DNA from: Merluccius polli
Lineage: Eukaryota > Chordata > Actinopteri > Gadiformes > Merlucciidae
Direction: 5' to 3'
Length of the DNA stretch: 64,000 bases
NCBI GenBank assembly: GCA_030340625.1
Contig: JAOPHQ010002019.1
Coordinates: forward strand, 141,192 to 205,191
Shown: piece after piece, positions 18,636 to 32,300 of the stretch
How the letters are laid out: every line of letters begins with the position of its first letter
Numbering within the stretch: position 1 is the first letter of the stretch
Notes under the pieces: generated by a model
The model's database searches: none
What the model saw: only the letters and a program-made list of their open reading frames with translations
What the model was told of the DNA's origin: nothing
Program-made: the position numbers and the translations under genes

Positions 18636-20099
18636 CCAAAATGAGCGGAGTACCCAATCTGGAATTGACTACCATTCCACAATGAAACAACAGAAATGTC
18701 CCAAAATAAGACACTGGGCTATTTCAGGGAGGGTGAACACGCCTGCAGAGGGAATGGCTCCTTTTCAGAACTCAGTCATGGTTTAGCCCCGCTTCCAAAA
18801 GGAGAGGGGTACCGAATGTGGAAGTGAAAACCATTCCACAATGAAACAACAGAAATGCCCCAAAATAAGACACTGGGCTATTTCAGGGATGGCGAACACG
18901 CCTGCAGAGCCCAATTTCACTTTTCGTTTCGCAAAGTGTTCCAAATTTGATTTCTATATCAAGTACTAGTGCCATCTCTTGATGACGACATGTGCTGGAA
19001 AGAGCTCATTCAGACCTTTCCAAAACACTTGGCCTCATTCCTCTAGGCCTTTCCTTCACAAAGTTATAAGGGTTCAAAGTTTGACCTTTCGGGGGAGGGG
19101 TTAGGGTTAGGGTTGGCGACCCTGAGGTCGCAGAGGGCTGAGATTCGGAGTGGAGGTCCCAGTCAGACCCTGTGAACAGCTCGTCAAGTCTCGGGGCGCT
19201 GACACCTTCCTGTCTCTTAATTGGTCTCTTGACCAAATGCTGAGCGAGAAGCACTTGGGGGCTACACTTCTGAGTAGTTCTGATGGAAAAAGTGACCTTA
19301 ACAGGGAATTTTTTTTCTGTTGGGTGAAAAAGGCCGACTGTCGCATATGTCGTTCATGGGAACAAGAGGGACGCGTGTATGCGTTTTGGTAGCACTCGCT
19401 ATCTCGAAAGGTCACGAAATTAGTAGGTTAGGGTTTTCCCCAATCACTTATATTGCCTTTTGGAAGCACCTTTCACCCTCTGTAAAAAGCCAAGGAAATG
19501 TTTTTTCTGTCCGAACTTGAGGTATGTTGTAGCACCAACAACCTTCTCCTTTGGCTATAAGTTTGGAGCTTCAGCCTCTTAAGATGACAGAGCGGCACCG
19601 TTGAACGTTTCCCAAATGTCAATAGGTCAAGTGAGGCCTTCCAAAATGAGCGGAGTACCCAATCTGGAAGTGTCTACCGTTCCACAATGAAAAGACAGAA
19701 ATGCCCCAAAATAAGACTCTGGGCTATTTCAGGGAGGGTGAACGCGCCTGCAGAGGGAATGGCTCCTTTTCAGAACTCAGTCATGGTTTAGCCCCGCTTC
19801 CAAAAGGAGAGGGGTACTGAATCTGGAAGTGAAAACCATTCCACAATGAAACAACAGAAATGCCCCAAAATAAGACACTGGGCTATTTCAGGGATGGCGA
19901 ACACGCCTGCAGAGTCCAATTTAACTTTTCGTTTCACAAAGTGTTCCAAATTTAATTTCTATATCAAGAAATAGTGCCTTCTATTGATGACGACATATGC
20001 TGGGAAGAGCTCATTCAGACCTTTCCAAAACACTTGGCCTCATGCCTCTAGGCCTTTCTTTCACAAAGTTATAAGGGTTCAAAGTTTGACCTTTCGGGG

Positions 20100-20245
20100 G
20101 AGGGGTTAGGGTTAGTCTCACCATTGAACATGTGTAGATTTGGAAGTTGGAAGTAGGTAAATGTTCTGAAGTTGGAATTTTTGTCAGAGTGTCACCATTG
20201 AACATGTGTAGATTTGGAAGTTGGAAGTTGGAATCCCCGCTTCCA
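20100..20245 (+). repeat. TTAGGG-dimer/minisatellite fusion junction
   Basis: The A unit proceeds normally to GGGGAGGGGTTAGGGTTAG and then jumps at about 20115 to TCTCACCATTGAACATGTG of minisatellite B, skipping the roughly 1-kb body of A. The same junction is at about 27749. Confidence 0.9.
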
Positions 20246-23200
20246 AAAGGAGAGGGGTTACCGAATCTGGAAGTGACTACCATTCCACAATGAAACAACA
20301 GAAATGCCCCAAAATAAGACACTGGGCTATTTCAGGGATGGCGAACATGCCTGCAGAGTCCAATTTAACTTTTCGTTTCACAAAGTGTTCCAAATTTAAT
20401 TTCTATATCAAGAAATAGTGCCTTCTATTGATGATGACATGTGCTGGAAAGAGCTCATTCAGACCTTTCCAAAACACTTGGCCTCATTCCTCTAGGCCTT
20501 TCCTTCACAAAGTTATAAGGGTTCAAAGTTTGACCTTTCGGGGGAGGGGTTACGGTTAGGGTTGGCGACCCTGAGGTCCCAGAGGGCTGAGATTCGGAGT
20601 GGAGGTCCCAGTCAGACCCTGTGAACAGCTCGTCAAGTCTCGGGGCGCTGACACCTTCCTGTCTCTTAATTGGTCTCTTGACCAAATGCTGAGCGAGAAG
20701 CACTTGGGGGCTACACTTCTGAGTAGTTCTGATGGAAAAAGTGACCTTAACAGGGAATTTTTTTTCTGTTGGGTGGAAAAGGCCGACTGTCGGATATGTC
20801 GTTCATGGGAACAAGATGGACACGTGAATGCGTTTTGGAACCTCTCGCTATCTCGAAAGGTCACGAAATTAGTAGGTTAGGGTTCCCCAATCACTTATAT
20901 TGCCTTTTGGAAGCACATTTCACCCTCTGTAAAAAGCCAAGGAAATGGTTTTTCTGTCCGAACTTGAGGTATGTTGTAGCACCAACAACCTTCTCCTTTG
21001 GCTATAAGTTTGGAGCTTCAGCCTCTTAAGATGGCAGAGCGGCACCGTTGAACGCTTCCCAAATGTCAATAGGTCAAATGAGGCCTTCCAAAATGAGCGG
21101 AGTACCCAATCTGGAAGTGAAACTAAACAAGGAATTTCTTTTTTTCTGTTGGGTGAAAAAGGCAGACTGTCGCATATGTCGTTCATGGGAACAAGATGGA
21201 CACGTGAATGCGTTTTGGAACCTCTCGCTATCTCGAAAGGTCACACAATGAGCAGGTTAGCGTTTTCCCCATTCACTTATATTGCCTTTTGGAAGCACCT
21301 TTCACCCTCTGTAAAAAGCCAAGGAAATGGTTTTTCTGTCCGAACTTGAGGTACGTTGTAGCACCAACAACCTTCTCCTTTGGCTATAAGTTTGGAGCTT
21401 CAGCCTCTTAAGATGGCAGAGCGGCACCGTTGAACGCTTCCCAAATGTCAATAGGTCAAGTGAGGCCTTCCAAAAAGAGCGGAGTACCCAATCTGGAAGT
21501 GACTACCATTCCACAATGAAACAACAGAAATGTCCCAAAATAAGACACTGGGCTATTTCAGGGAGGGTGAACGCGCCTGCAGAGGGAATGGCTCCTTTTC
21601 AGAACTCAGTCATGGTTTAGCCCCGCTTCCAAAAGGAGAGGGGTACCGAATCTGGAAGTGAAAACCATTCCACAATGAAACAACAGAAATGCCCCAAAAT
21701 AAGACACTGGGCTATTTCAGGGAGGGTGAACGCGCCTGCAGAGGGAATGGCTCCTTTTCAGAACTCAGTCATGGTTTAGCCCCGCTTCCAAAAGGAGAGG
21801 GGTACCGAATCTGGAAGTGAAAACCATTCCACAATGAAACAACAGAAATGCCCCAAAATAAGACACTGGGCTATTTCAGGGATGGCGAACACGCCTGCAG
21901 AGTCCAATTTAACTTTTCGTTTCACAAAGTGTTCCAAATGTAATTTCTATATCAAGAAATAGTGCCTTCTATTGATGATGACATGTGCTGGAAAGAGCTC
22001 ATTCAGACCTTTCCAAAACACTTGGCCTCATTCCTCTAGGCCTTTCCTTCACAAAGTTATAAGGGTTCAAAGTTGACCTATCGGGGGAGGGGTTAGGGTT
22101 AGGGTTGGCGACCCCGAGGTCGCAGAGGGCTGAGATTCGGAGTGGAGGTCCCAGTCAGACCCTGTGACAAGCTTGTCAAGTCTCGGGGCGCTGACACCTT
22201 CCTGTCTCTTAATTGGTCTCTTGCCCAAATGCTGAGCGAGAAGCACTTGGGGGTTACACTTTTGAGTAGTTCTGATAGAAAAAGTGACCTTAACAAGGAA
22301 TTTTTTTTCTGTTGGGCGAAAAAGGCCGACTGTCGCATATGTCGTTCATGGGAACAAGAGGGACGCGTGTGTGCGTTTTGGTACCTCTCGCTATCTCGAA
22401 AGGTCACGAAATTAGTAGGTTAGGGTTTTCCCCATTCACTTATATTGCCTTTTGGAAGCACCTTTCACCCTCTGTAAAAAGCCAAGGAAATGGTTTTTCT
22501 GTCCGAACTTGAGGTATGTTGTAGCACCAACAACCTTCTCCTTTGGCTATAAGTTTGGAGCTTCAGCCTCTTAAGATGACAGAGCGGCACCGTTGAACGC
22601 TTCCCAAATGTCAATAGGTCAAGTGAGGCCTTCCAAAATGAGCGGAGTACCCAATCTGGAAGTGTCTACCGTTCCACAATGAAAAGACAGAAATGCCCCA
22701 AAATAAGACTCTGGGCTATTTTAGGGATGGTGAACGCGCCTGCAGAGGAAATGGCTCATTTTCAGAACTCAGTCATGGTTTAGCCCCGCTTCCAAAAGGA
22801 GAGGGGTACCGAATGTGGAAGTGAAAACCATTCCACAATGAAACAACAGAAATGCCCCAAAATAAGACACTGGGCTATTTCAGGGATGGCGAACACGCCT
22901 GCAGAGTCCAATTTAACTTTTCGTTTCGCAAAGTGTTCCAAATTTGATTTCTATATCAAGAACTAGTGCCATCTCTTGATGACGACATATGCTGGGAAGA
23001 GCTCATTCAGACCTTTCCAAAACACTTGGCCTCATGCCTCTAGGCCTTTCTTTCACAAAGTTATAAGGGTTCAAAGTTTTACCTACCCAATCTGGAAGTG
23101 TCTACCATTCCACAATGAAAAGACAGAAATGCCCCAAAATAAGACTCTGGGCTATGTTAGGGATGGTGAACGCGCCTGCAGAGGAAATGGCTCCTTTTCA

Positions 23201-23248
23201 GAACTCAGTCATCGTTTAGCCCCGCTTCCAAAAAGGAGAGGGGTACCG

Positions 23249-24151
23249 AATCTGGAAGTTGGAAGTTGTAATTTGTCAGTGTCACCATTGAACATATGTA
23301 GATTTGGAAGTTGGAAGTTGCAATCTGGAAGTTGTCATTTTTGTCAGTGTCACCATTGAACATATGTAGATTTGGAAGTTGGAAGTTGGATTCTGGAAAT
23401 GGAAGTTGGAAGCTGGAAATGGAAGTTGGAAGTTGCAATCTGGAAGTTGTCATTTTTGTCAGAGTGTCACCATTGAACATGTGTAGATTTGGAAGTTGGA
23501 AGTTGGAATCCCCGCTTCCAAAAAGGAGAGGGGTACCGAATCTGGAAGTTGGAAGTTCTGTCAGAGTGTCACCATTGAACATATGTAGATTTGGAAGTTG
23601 GAAGTTTTGTCAGAGTGTCACCATTGAACATATGTAGATTTGGAAGTTGGAAGTTGGATTCTGGAAATGGAAGTTGGAAGCTGGAAATGGAAGTTGGAAG
23701 TTGCAATCTGGAAGTTGTCATTTTTGTCAGAGTGTCACCATTGAACATGTGTAGATTTGGAAGTTGGAAGTTGGAATCCCCGCTTCCAAAAAGGAGAGGG
23801 GTACCGAATCTGGAAGTTGGAAGTTTTGTCAGAGTGTCACCATTGAACATATGTAGATTTGGAAGTTGGAAGTTTTGTCAGAGTGTCACCATTGAACATA
23901 TGTAGATTTGGAAGTTGGAAGTTTTGTCAGAGTGTCACCATTGAACATATGTAGATTTGGAAGTTGGAAGTTTTGTCAGAGTGTCACCATTGAACATATG
24001 TAGATTTGGAAGTTGGAAGTTGGATTCTGGAAGCTGGAAATGGAAGTTGGAAGCTGGAAGTTGGAAGTTGCAATCTGGAAGTTGGAAGCTGGAAGTTGGA
24101 AGTTGCAATCTGGAAGTTGCCAACATATGTAGATTTGGAAGTTGGAAGTAG
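23249..24151 (+). repeat. Module B minisatellite array, copy 2
   Basis: As at 3588-4743 but with fewer units. It includes the embedded A pieces near 23511 and 23779. Confidence 0.92.
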
Positions 24152-24774
24152 GTAAATGTCCTGAAGTTCGTTAAAAATCAATGTATAGTCTAAGTCCACC
24201 AACAGCAATTGGTTCATGTCTACAAAGTTGGAAGTAGGTCAATGTCCTGAAGTTGGAAGTTCATTAAAAATCAATGTATAGTCTAAGTCCACCAATGATG
24301 TAAGTGGGGGTATGCATGTTTTCCTTTTAGTATGATAATTAGAGCCATTAAACCATTTACATTTACATGTAGGGAATTTAGCAGACGCTTTTGTCCAAAG
24401 CGACTTACCAGGCAGACAGTATTGTCTGCCTGGTAAGCATTTCTACCCTGACCACTTGGTCCACCACCCTATCTATTCCTTCAGGTTATGTACTACAATA
24501 TATAAAACATATATATATATACATATACATGTTAATTAATTGATATTTTATTTTCAGAATGCCACCAGCAAGGAGAGAGTGTGCGGGATGTTATTGACAT
24601 GGTCCATAATGGAGAGAGTGAGGTTGAGACACCGATGAGAGTGATGAAGCCGTCACACTTGTGTCATCCTTTGCTGGACCTGAACCTTAATATTTTTAAT
24701 ATTGTTTATTATTTTTAATAAATGACTTCATAAAAATATGACTAATGTGTGATTATTATTAATGTTACAAAAAT
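24152..24774 (+). mobile_element. Module C remnant, copy 2
   Basis: Same order as copy 1: repeated AAAAATCAATGTATAGTCTA pieces, teleost-type repeat end, perfect hairpin (24404-24437), short AT run, acceptor-like tract and broken exon. A single-base change (GACCACTTGG for GAGCACTTGG) is near 24450. Confidence 0.7.
24559..24690 (+). pseudogene. Broken copy of the C-module exon, copy 2
   Basis: Same 11-bp and 13-bp losses as at 5159-5290, with a stop after 12 codons. Confidence 0.75.
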
Positions 24775-25287
24775 GACAACTTCCAACTTCCAAATCTACA
24801 CATGTTCAATGGTGACACTCTGACAAAACTTCCAACTTCCAACTTCAGGACATTTACCTACTTCCAACTTCCAAATCTACACATGTTCAATGGTGACACT
24901 CTGACAAAACTTCCAACTTCCAACTTCAGGACATTTACCTACTTCCAACTTCCAAATCTACATATGTTCAATGGTGACACTCTGACAAAAATGACAACTT
25001 CCAACTTCCAAATCTACATATGTTCAATCCACTTCCACTTCCAACTTCCAAATTCAGGACATTTACCTACTTCCAACTTCCAAATCTACATATGTTCAAT
25101 GGTGACACTCTGACAAAAATGACAACTTCCAACTTCCAAATGTACATATGTTCAATCCACTTCCAAATTAAAGGCACTTCCAACTTCCAAATTCAGCATA
25201 AAATCCATCTGCCCCCTGGTGGTGAAAAATCCACTTCCAAATTAAAGGCACTTCCAACTTCCAACTTCCAACTTCCAAATAAAGATT
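24775..25287 (-). repeat. Module B' inverted minisatellite, copy 2
   Basis: Inverted relative to 23249-24151. It has one more CAGGACATTTACCTA-containing unit than copy 1 and a changed unit at about 25020-25040 (CCACTTCCACTTCCAACTTC). Confidence 0.92.
25208..25222 (-). promoter_or_regulatory. CTCF-type motif, copy 2
   Basis: Identical 15 bases to 5738-5752. Here the telomeric section beyond D is only about 110 bp of pure TTAGGG. Confidence 0.65.
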
Positions 25288-25545
25288 TGGACTAGCGCCC
25301 CCGAATTTTGCATGGTCATTGGTGGAATTGCAACGTTTTTTCAAAACACTATAACTCAGAGGAAACAAATGACAGAGTTTTGAAAATATTTTTCTAGGGT
25401 TAGGGTTGACGAACCCTAACCTTAAACCCTAACCTTTTGTACTGTAACCTTTCTGGGAATTTATGAAAAATACCTTCCAAAATCAGCCCCTCAACTTCCA
25501 ACTTCCAAATTCCATCTTCCAAAATCAGACTGAGGTTAGGGTTCA
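25288..25545 (+). other. Module D, copy 2
   Basis: As copy 1, including the telomere hairpin (about 25402-25425). It differs by single bases such as TTCTGGGAATTT for TTCTGGAAATTT and CCATCTTCC for CCACCTTCC. Confidence 0.8.
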
Positions 25546-25661
25546 AACCCTAATTAGGGTTAGGGTTAGGGTTAGGGTTAGGGTTAGGGTTAGGGTTAGG
25601 GTTAGGGTTAGGGTTAGGGTTAGGGTTAGGGTTAGGGTTAGGGTTAGGGTTAGGGTTAGGG
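25546..25661 (+). repeat. Pure TTAGGG tract joining D directly to E
   Basis: About 18 perfect repeats with none of modules F to J. It is the shortest telomeric section in the window and looks like the product of a deletion between TTAGGG tracts. Confidence 0.96.
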
Positions 25662-26640
25662 TTTGGAGCCGATTTAACATGGGTTTGTATAGCCGATTTG
25701 GAAAGCCCAAATTCACCCCCACCGTACACTGTCCATTTTGGAATTTTTGTCTAAGTGCCACCATTGAACATATGTAGATTCGGAACTTGGAAGTTGGAAT
25801 CTGGAAGTTGTAAATGGAAGTTGGAAGATGGAAGATGGAAGTTGGAAGCTGAATTTGGAATTTGGAAAATCGAACTCCCATGCAAAAGGGGGCACCACTG
25901 AGTCGAAAAAAATGAATGTCTGGATTTGGAAGTAAAATTCGGAAAACTCTAGGGGCAGTAGTGTACCATGTAAAAATTAAACATCAGCGATTTGGAAGCT
26001 AATTCAAAATGTATTCATACACTCAGCAATCGGTTCATGTCTACAATTTGGAAGTTGGAAGTAGCTATATGTGTCCTGAAGTTGGAAGTTGTCATTTTTG
26101 TCAGAGTGTCACCATTGAACATGTGTAGATTTGGAAGTTGGAAGTAGAAATGTCCTGAAGTTGGAAGTTGTCATTTTTGTCAGAGTGTCACCATTGAACA
26201 ACACTGTTATCAGGAATGCCATTTTTTTCTCTACATATTTTGTCGTTAACCATCTAACACAAACTCAGTGATAAGACTTAGTGAACTGTAGTACTGACAG
26301 TTGAACAACAATCTATAAAAGTTGAAAGAACAAAAACTTTGTACAAACAAAAGTCTGACAATGCACTCACACATTTAACAATTGTCAAGATTGTTGCGTT
26401 AACGAAAAAAACATGAAAAGAAAATCCAGTGACTATAACAACCAACAAAAGACACCAATAAATACCCAGTGTTTAAACATCTAGGAGTCCCTATCTGACA
26501 CTCCCGTTATTTCCCATTTTTTGCATACACAACAAAAATAACAAAAGCATAAATATAAAACAATCTTCTTTATAATCCATTTCAAAAAAACATAAATAAA
26601 TACAAAATTACTAAAACCATTCTTGCTGTTAGTATAAAAA
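25662..26640 (+). other. Module E, copy 2
   Basis: Like copy 1, but it keeps an extra stretch (AACATAAATAAATACAAAAT and following, about 26588-26628) shared only with copy 4. Confidence 0.78.
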
Positions 26641-27130
26641 TTGAACATGTGAAGTTGGAAGTTGGAATCTCCTCCAAAAGGAGAGGGGTTACCGAATCTG
26701 GAAGTGAAAACCATTCCACAATGAAACAACAGAAATGCCCCAAAATAAGACACTGGGCTATTTCAGGGATGGCGAACACGCCTGCAGAGTCCAATTTAAC
26801 TTTTCGTTTCGCAAAGTGTTCCAAATTTGATTTCTATATCAAGAACTAGTGCCATCTCTTGATGACGACATATGCTGGGAAGAGCTCATTCAGACCTTTC
26901 CAAAACACTTGGCCTCATGCCTCTAGGCCTTTCTGTCACAAAGTTATAAGGGTTCAAAGTTTGACCTACCCAATCTGGAAGTGTCTACCATTCCACAATG
27001 AAAAGACAGAAATGCCCCAAAATAAGACTCTGGGCTATGTTAGGGATGGTGAACGCACCTGCAGAGGAAATGGCTCCTTTTCAGAACTCAGTCATCGTTT
27101 AGCCCCGCTTCCAAAAAGGAGAGGGGTACC

Positions 27131-27430
27131 AAATCTGGAAGTTGGAAGTTCTGTCAGAGTGTCACCATTGAACATATGTAGATTTGGAAGTTGGAAGTTT
27201 TGTCAGAGTGTCACCATTGAACATATGTAGATTTGGAAGTTGGAAGTTTTGTCAGAGTGTCACCATTGAACATATGTAGATTTGGAAGTTGGAAGTTTTG
27301 TCAGAGTGTCACCATTGAACATATGTAGATTTGGAAGTTGGAAGTAGGTAAATGTTCTGAAGTTGGAATTTTTGTCAGAGTGTCACCATTGAACATGTGT
27401 AGATTTGGAAGTTGGAAGTTGGAATCCCCG
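27131..27430 (+). repeat. Minisatellite B patch in A array 3
   Basis: Five or so 49-bp units between A-unit edges. It lacks the GGAAGCTGGAAATGG expansion present in the equivalent patch at 16794. Confidence 0.9.
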
Positions 27431-27734
27431 CTTCCAAAAGGAGAGGGGTTACCGAATCTGGAAGTGACTACCATTCCACAATGAAACAACAGAAATGCCC
27501 CAAAATAAGACACTGGGCTATGTCAGGGATGGCGAACATGCCTGCAGAGTCCAATTTAACTTTTCGTTTCACAAAGTGTTCCAAATGTAATTTCTATATC
27601 AAGAAATAGTGCCTTCTATTGATGATGACATGTGCTGGAAAGAGATCATTCAGACCTTTCCAAAACACTTGGCCTCATTCCTCTAGGCCTTTCCTTCACA
27701 AAGTTATAAGGGTTCAAAGTTGACCTATCGGGGG

Positions 27735-27872
27735 AGGGGTTAGGGTTAGTCTCACCATTGAACATGTGTAGATTTGGAAGTTGGAAGTAGGTAAATGTTC
27801 TGAAGTTGGAATTTTTGTCAGAGTGTCACCATTGAACATGTGTAGATTTGGAAGTTGGAAGTTGGAATCCCC
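27735..27872 (+). repeat. TTAGGG-dimer/minisatellite fusion junction, second copy
   Basis: Same junction as at 20115 (GGGTTAGTCTCACCATTG), but preceded by the GACCTATCGGGGG subtype of A rather than the GACCTTTCGGGGG subtype, so exchange within A has occurred on the left side since duplication. Confidence 0.88.
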
Positions 27873-29287
27873 GCTTCCAAAAGGAGAGGGGTTACCGAAT
27901 CTGGAAGTGACTACCATTCCACAATGAAACAACAGAAATGCCCCAAAATAAGACACAGGGCTATTTCAGGGATGGCGAACACGCCTGCAGAGTCCAATTT
28001 AACTTTTCGTTTCACAAAGTGTTCCAAATTTAATTTCTATATCAAGAAATAGTGCCTTCTATTGATGACCACATATGCTGGAAAGAGCTCATTCAGACCT
28101 TTCCAAAACACTTGGCCTCATGCCTCTAGGCCTTTCCTTCACAAAGTTATAAGGGTTCAAAGTTTGACCTTTCGGGGGAGGGGTTAGGGTTAGGGTTGGC
28201 GACCCTGAGGTCCCAGAGGGCTGAGATTCGGAGTGGAGGTCCCAGTCAGACCCTGTGAACAGCTCGTCAAGTCTCGGGGCGCTGACACCTTCCTGTCTCT
28301 TAATTGGTCTCTTGACCAAATGCTGAGCGAGAAGCACTTGGGGGCTACACTTCTGAGTAGTTCTGATGGAAAAAGTGACCTTAATAGGGAATTTTTTTTC
28401 TGTTGGGTGGAAAAGGCCGACTGTCGGATATGTCGTTCATGGGAACAAGAGGGACGCGTGTATGCGTTTTGGTACCTCTCGCTATCTCGAAAGGTCACGA
28501 AATTAGTAGGTTAGGGTTCCCCAATCACTTATATTGCCTTTTGGAAGCACCTTTCACCCTCTGTAAAAAGCCAAGGAAATGGTTTTTCTGTCCGAACTTG
28601 AGGTATGTTGTAGCACCAACAACCTTCTCCTTTGGCTATAAGTTTGGAGCTTCAGCCTCTTAAGATGGCAGAGCGGCACCGTTGAACGCTTCCCAAATGT
28701 CAATAGGTCAAATGAGGCCTTCCAAAATGAGCGGAGTACCCAATCTGGAAGTGAAACTAAACAAGGAATTTCTTTATTTCTGTTGGGTGAAAAAGGCAGA
28801 CTGTCGCATATGTCGTTCATGGGAACAAGATGGACACGTGAATGCGTTTTGGAACCTCTCGCTATCTCGAAAGGTCACACAATGAGCAGGTTAGCGTTTT
28901 CCCCATTCACTTATATTGCCTTTTGGAAGCACCTTTCACCCTCTGTAAAAAGCCAAGGAAATGGTTTTTCTGTCCGAACTTGAGGTATGTTGTAGCACCA
29001 ACAACCTTCTCCTTTGGCTATAAGTTTGGAGCTTCAGCCTCTTAAGATGACAGAGCGGCACCGTTGAACGCTTCCCAAATGTCAATAGGTCAAGTGAGGC
29101 CTTCCAAAATGAGCGGAGTACCCAATCTGGAAGTGTCTACCGTTCCACAATGAAACAACAGAAATGCCCCAAAATAAGACTCTGGGCTATTTTAGGGATG
29201 GTGAACGCGCCTGCAGAGGAAATGGCTCCTTTTCAGAACTCAGTCATCGTTTAGCCCCGCTTCCAAAAAGGAGAGGGGTACCGAATC

Positions 29288-29362
29288 TGGAAGTTGGAAG
29301 TTCTGTCAGAGTGTCACCATTGAACATATGTATATTTGGAAGTTGGAAGTTTGAATCCCCGC
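29288..29362 (+). repeat. Short B patch with TATATTT variant
   Basis: Same single-unit patch as at 18560-18635. Confidence 0.88.
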
Positions 29363-32300
29363 TTCCAAAATGAGCGGAGTACCCAATCTGGAAGTGACTA
29401 CCATTCCACAATGAAACAACAGAAATGTCCCAAAATAAGACACTGGGCTATTTCAGGGAGGGTGAACGCGCCTGCAGAGGGAATGGCTCCTTTTCAGAAC
29501 TCAGTCATGGTTTAGCCCCGCTTCCAAAAGGAGAGGGGTACCGAATCTGGAAGTGAAAACCATTCCACAATGAAACAACAGAAATGCCCCAAAATAAGAC
29601 ACTGGGCTATTTCAGGGATGGCGAACACGCCTGCAGAGTCCAATTTAACTTTTCGTTTTGCAAAGTGTTCCAAATTTAATTTCTATATCAGGAAATAGTG
29701 CCTTCTATTGATGATGACATGTGCTGGAAAGAGCTCATTCAGACCTTTCCAAAACACTTGGCCTCATGCCTCTAGGCCTTTCTTTCACAAAGTTATAAGG
29801 GTTCAAAGTTTGACTTTTCGGGGGAGGGGTTAGGGTTAGGGTTGGCGACCCTGAGGTCGCAGAGGGCTGAGATTCGGAGTGGAGGTCCCAGTCAGACCCT
29901 GTGAACAGCTCGTCAAGTCTCGGGGCGCTGACACCTTCCTGTCTCTTAATTGGTCTCTTGCCCAAATGCTGAGCGAGAAGCACTTGGGGGTTACACTTCT
30001 GAGTAGTTCTGATAGAAAAAGTGACCTTAACAAGGAATTTTTTTTCTGTTGGGTGAAAAAGGCCGACTGTCGCATATGTCGTTCAGGGGAACAAGAGGGA
30101 CGCGTGTATGCGTTTTGGTACCTCTCGCTATCTCGAAAGGTCACGAAATTAGTAGGTTAGGGTTCCCCAATCACTTAGAATTGCCTTTTGGAAGCACCTT
30201 TCACCCTCTGTAAAAAGCCAAGGAAATGGTTTTTCTGTCCAAACTTGAGGTATGTTGTAGCACCAACAACCTTCTCCTTTGGCTATAAGTTTGGAGCTTC
30301 AGCCTCTTAAGATGGCAGAGCGGCACCGTTGAACGCTTCCCAAATGTCAATAGGTCAAATGAGGCCTTCCAAAATGAGCGGAGTACCCAATCTGGAAGTG
30401 AAACTAAACAAGGAATTTCTTTTTTTCTGTTGGGTGAAAAAGGCAGACTGTCGCATATGTCATTCATGGGAACAAGAGGGACGCGTGTATGCATTTTGGT
30501 ACCACTCGCTATCTCGAAAGGTCACGAAATTAGTAGGTTAGGGTTTTCCCCAATCACTTAGAATTGCCTTTTGGAAGCACCTTTCACCCTCTGTAAAAGG
30601 CCAAAGAAAAGATGTTTCTGTCTGAGCTTGAGGTATGTTGTAGCACCAACAACCTTCTCTTTTGGCTATAAGTTTGGAGCTTCAGCCTCTTAAGATGGCA
30701 GAGCGGCACCGTTGAACGCTTCCCAAATGTCAATAGGTCAAGTGAGGCCTTCCAAAATGAGCGGAGTACCCAATCTGGAAGTGACTACCATTCCACAATG
30801 AAACAACAGAAATGTCCCAAAATAAGACACTGGGCTATTTCAGGGAGGGTGAACGCGCCTGCAGAGGGAATGGCTCCTTTTCAGAACTCAGTCATGGTTT
30901 AGCCCCGCTTCCAAAAGGAGAGGGGTACCGAATCTGGAAGTGAAAACCATTCCACAATGAAACAACAGAAATGCCCCAAAATAAGACACTGGGCTATTTC
31001 AGGGATTGCGAACACGCCTGCAGAGTCCAATTTAACTTTTCGTTTTTCAAAGTGTTCCAAATTTGATTTCTATATCAAGAACTAGTGCCATCTCTTGATG
31101 ACGACATATGCTGGGAAGAGCTCATTCAGACCTTTCCAAAACACTTGGCCTTATGCCTCTAGGCCTTTCTTTCACAAAGTTATAAGGGTTCAAAGTTTGA
31201 CTTTTCGGGGGAGGGGTTAGGGTTAGGGTTGGCGACCCTGAGGTCGCAGAGGGCTGAGATTCGGAGTGGAGGTCCCAGTCAGACCCTGTGAACAGCTCGT
31301 CAAGTCTCGGGGCGCTGACACCTTCCTGTCTCTTAATTGGTCTCTTGCCCAAATGCTGAGCGAGAAGCACTTGGGGGTTACACTTCTGAGTAGTTCTGAT
31401 AGAAAAAGTGACCTTAACAAGGAATTTTTTTTCTGTTGGGTGAAAAAGGCCGACTGTCGCATATGTCGTTCATGGGAACAAGAGGGACGCGTGTATGCGT
31501 TTTGGTACCACTCGCTATCTCGAAAGGTCACGAAATTAGTAGGTTAGGGTTTTCCCCATTCACTTATATTGCCTTTTGGAAGCACCTTTCACCCTCTGTA
31601 AAAAGCCAAGGAAATGGTTTTTCTGTCCGAACTTGAGGTATGTTGTAGCACCAACAACCTTCTCCTTTGGCTATAAGTTTGGAGCTTCAGCCTCTTAAGA
31701 TGGCAGAGCGGCACCGTTGAACGCTTCCCAAATGTCAATAGGTCAAGTGAGGCCTTCCAAAATGAGCGGAGTACCCAATCTGGAAGTGAAACTAAACAAG
31801 GAATTTCTTTTTTTCTGTTGGGTGAAAAAGGCAGACTGACGCATATGTCATTCATGGGAACAAGAGGGACGAGTGTATGCATTTTGGTACCACTCGCTAT
31901 CTCGAAAGGTCACGAAATTAGTAGGTTAGGGTTTTCCCCAATCACTTAGAATTGCCTTTTGGAAGCACCTTTCACCCTCTGTAAAAGGCCAAAGAAAAGC
32001 TGTTTCTGTCTGAGCTTGAGGTATGTTGTAGCACCAACAACCTTCTCTTTTGGCTATAAGTTTGGAGCTTCAGCCTCTTAAGATGGCAGAGCGGCACCGT
32101 TGAACGCTTCCCAAATGTCAATAGGTCAAGTGAGGCCTTCCAAAAAGAGCGGAGTACCCAATCTGGAAGTGACTACCATTCCACAATGAAACAACAGAAA
32201 TGTCCCAAAATAAGACACTGGGCTATTTCAGGGAGGGTGAACGCGCCTGCAGAGGGAATGGCTCCTTTTCAGAACTCAGTCATGGTTTAGCCCCGCTTCC

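Larger units (their letters stand above)
16300..23248 (+). repeat. Module A tandem array, copy 2
   Basis: GGCGACCC landmarks at 17469, 19115, 20564 and 22107 (periods 1646, 1449, 1543). The array is interrupted by minisatellite patches at 16794-17150, 18560-18635 and 20115-20245. The last patch is fused directly to the telomere dimer of an A unit that lost its downstream body. The right part (from about 21480) pairs with 2000-3480 at a shift of 19484 bp. Confidence 0.92.
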
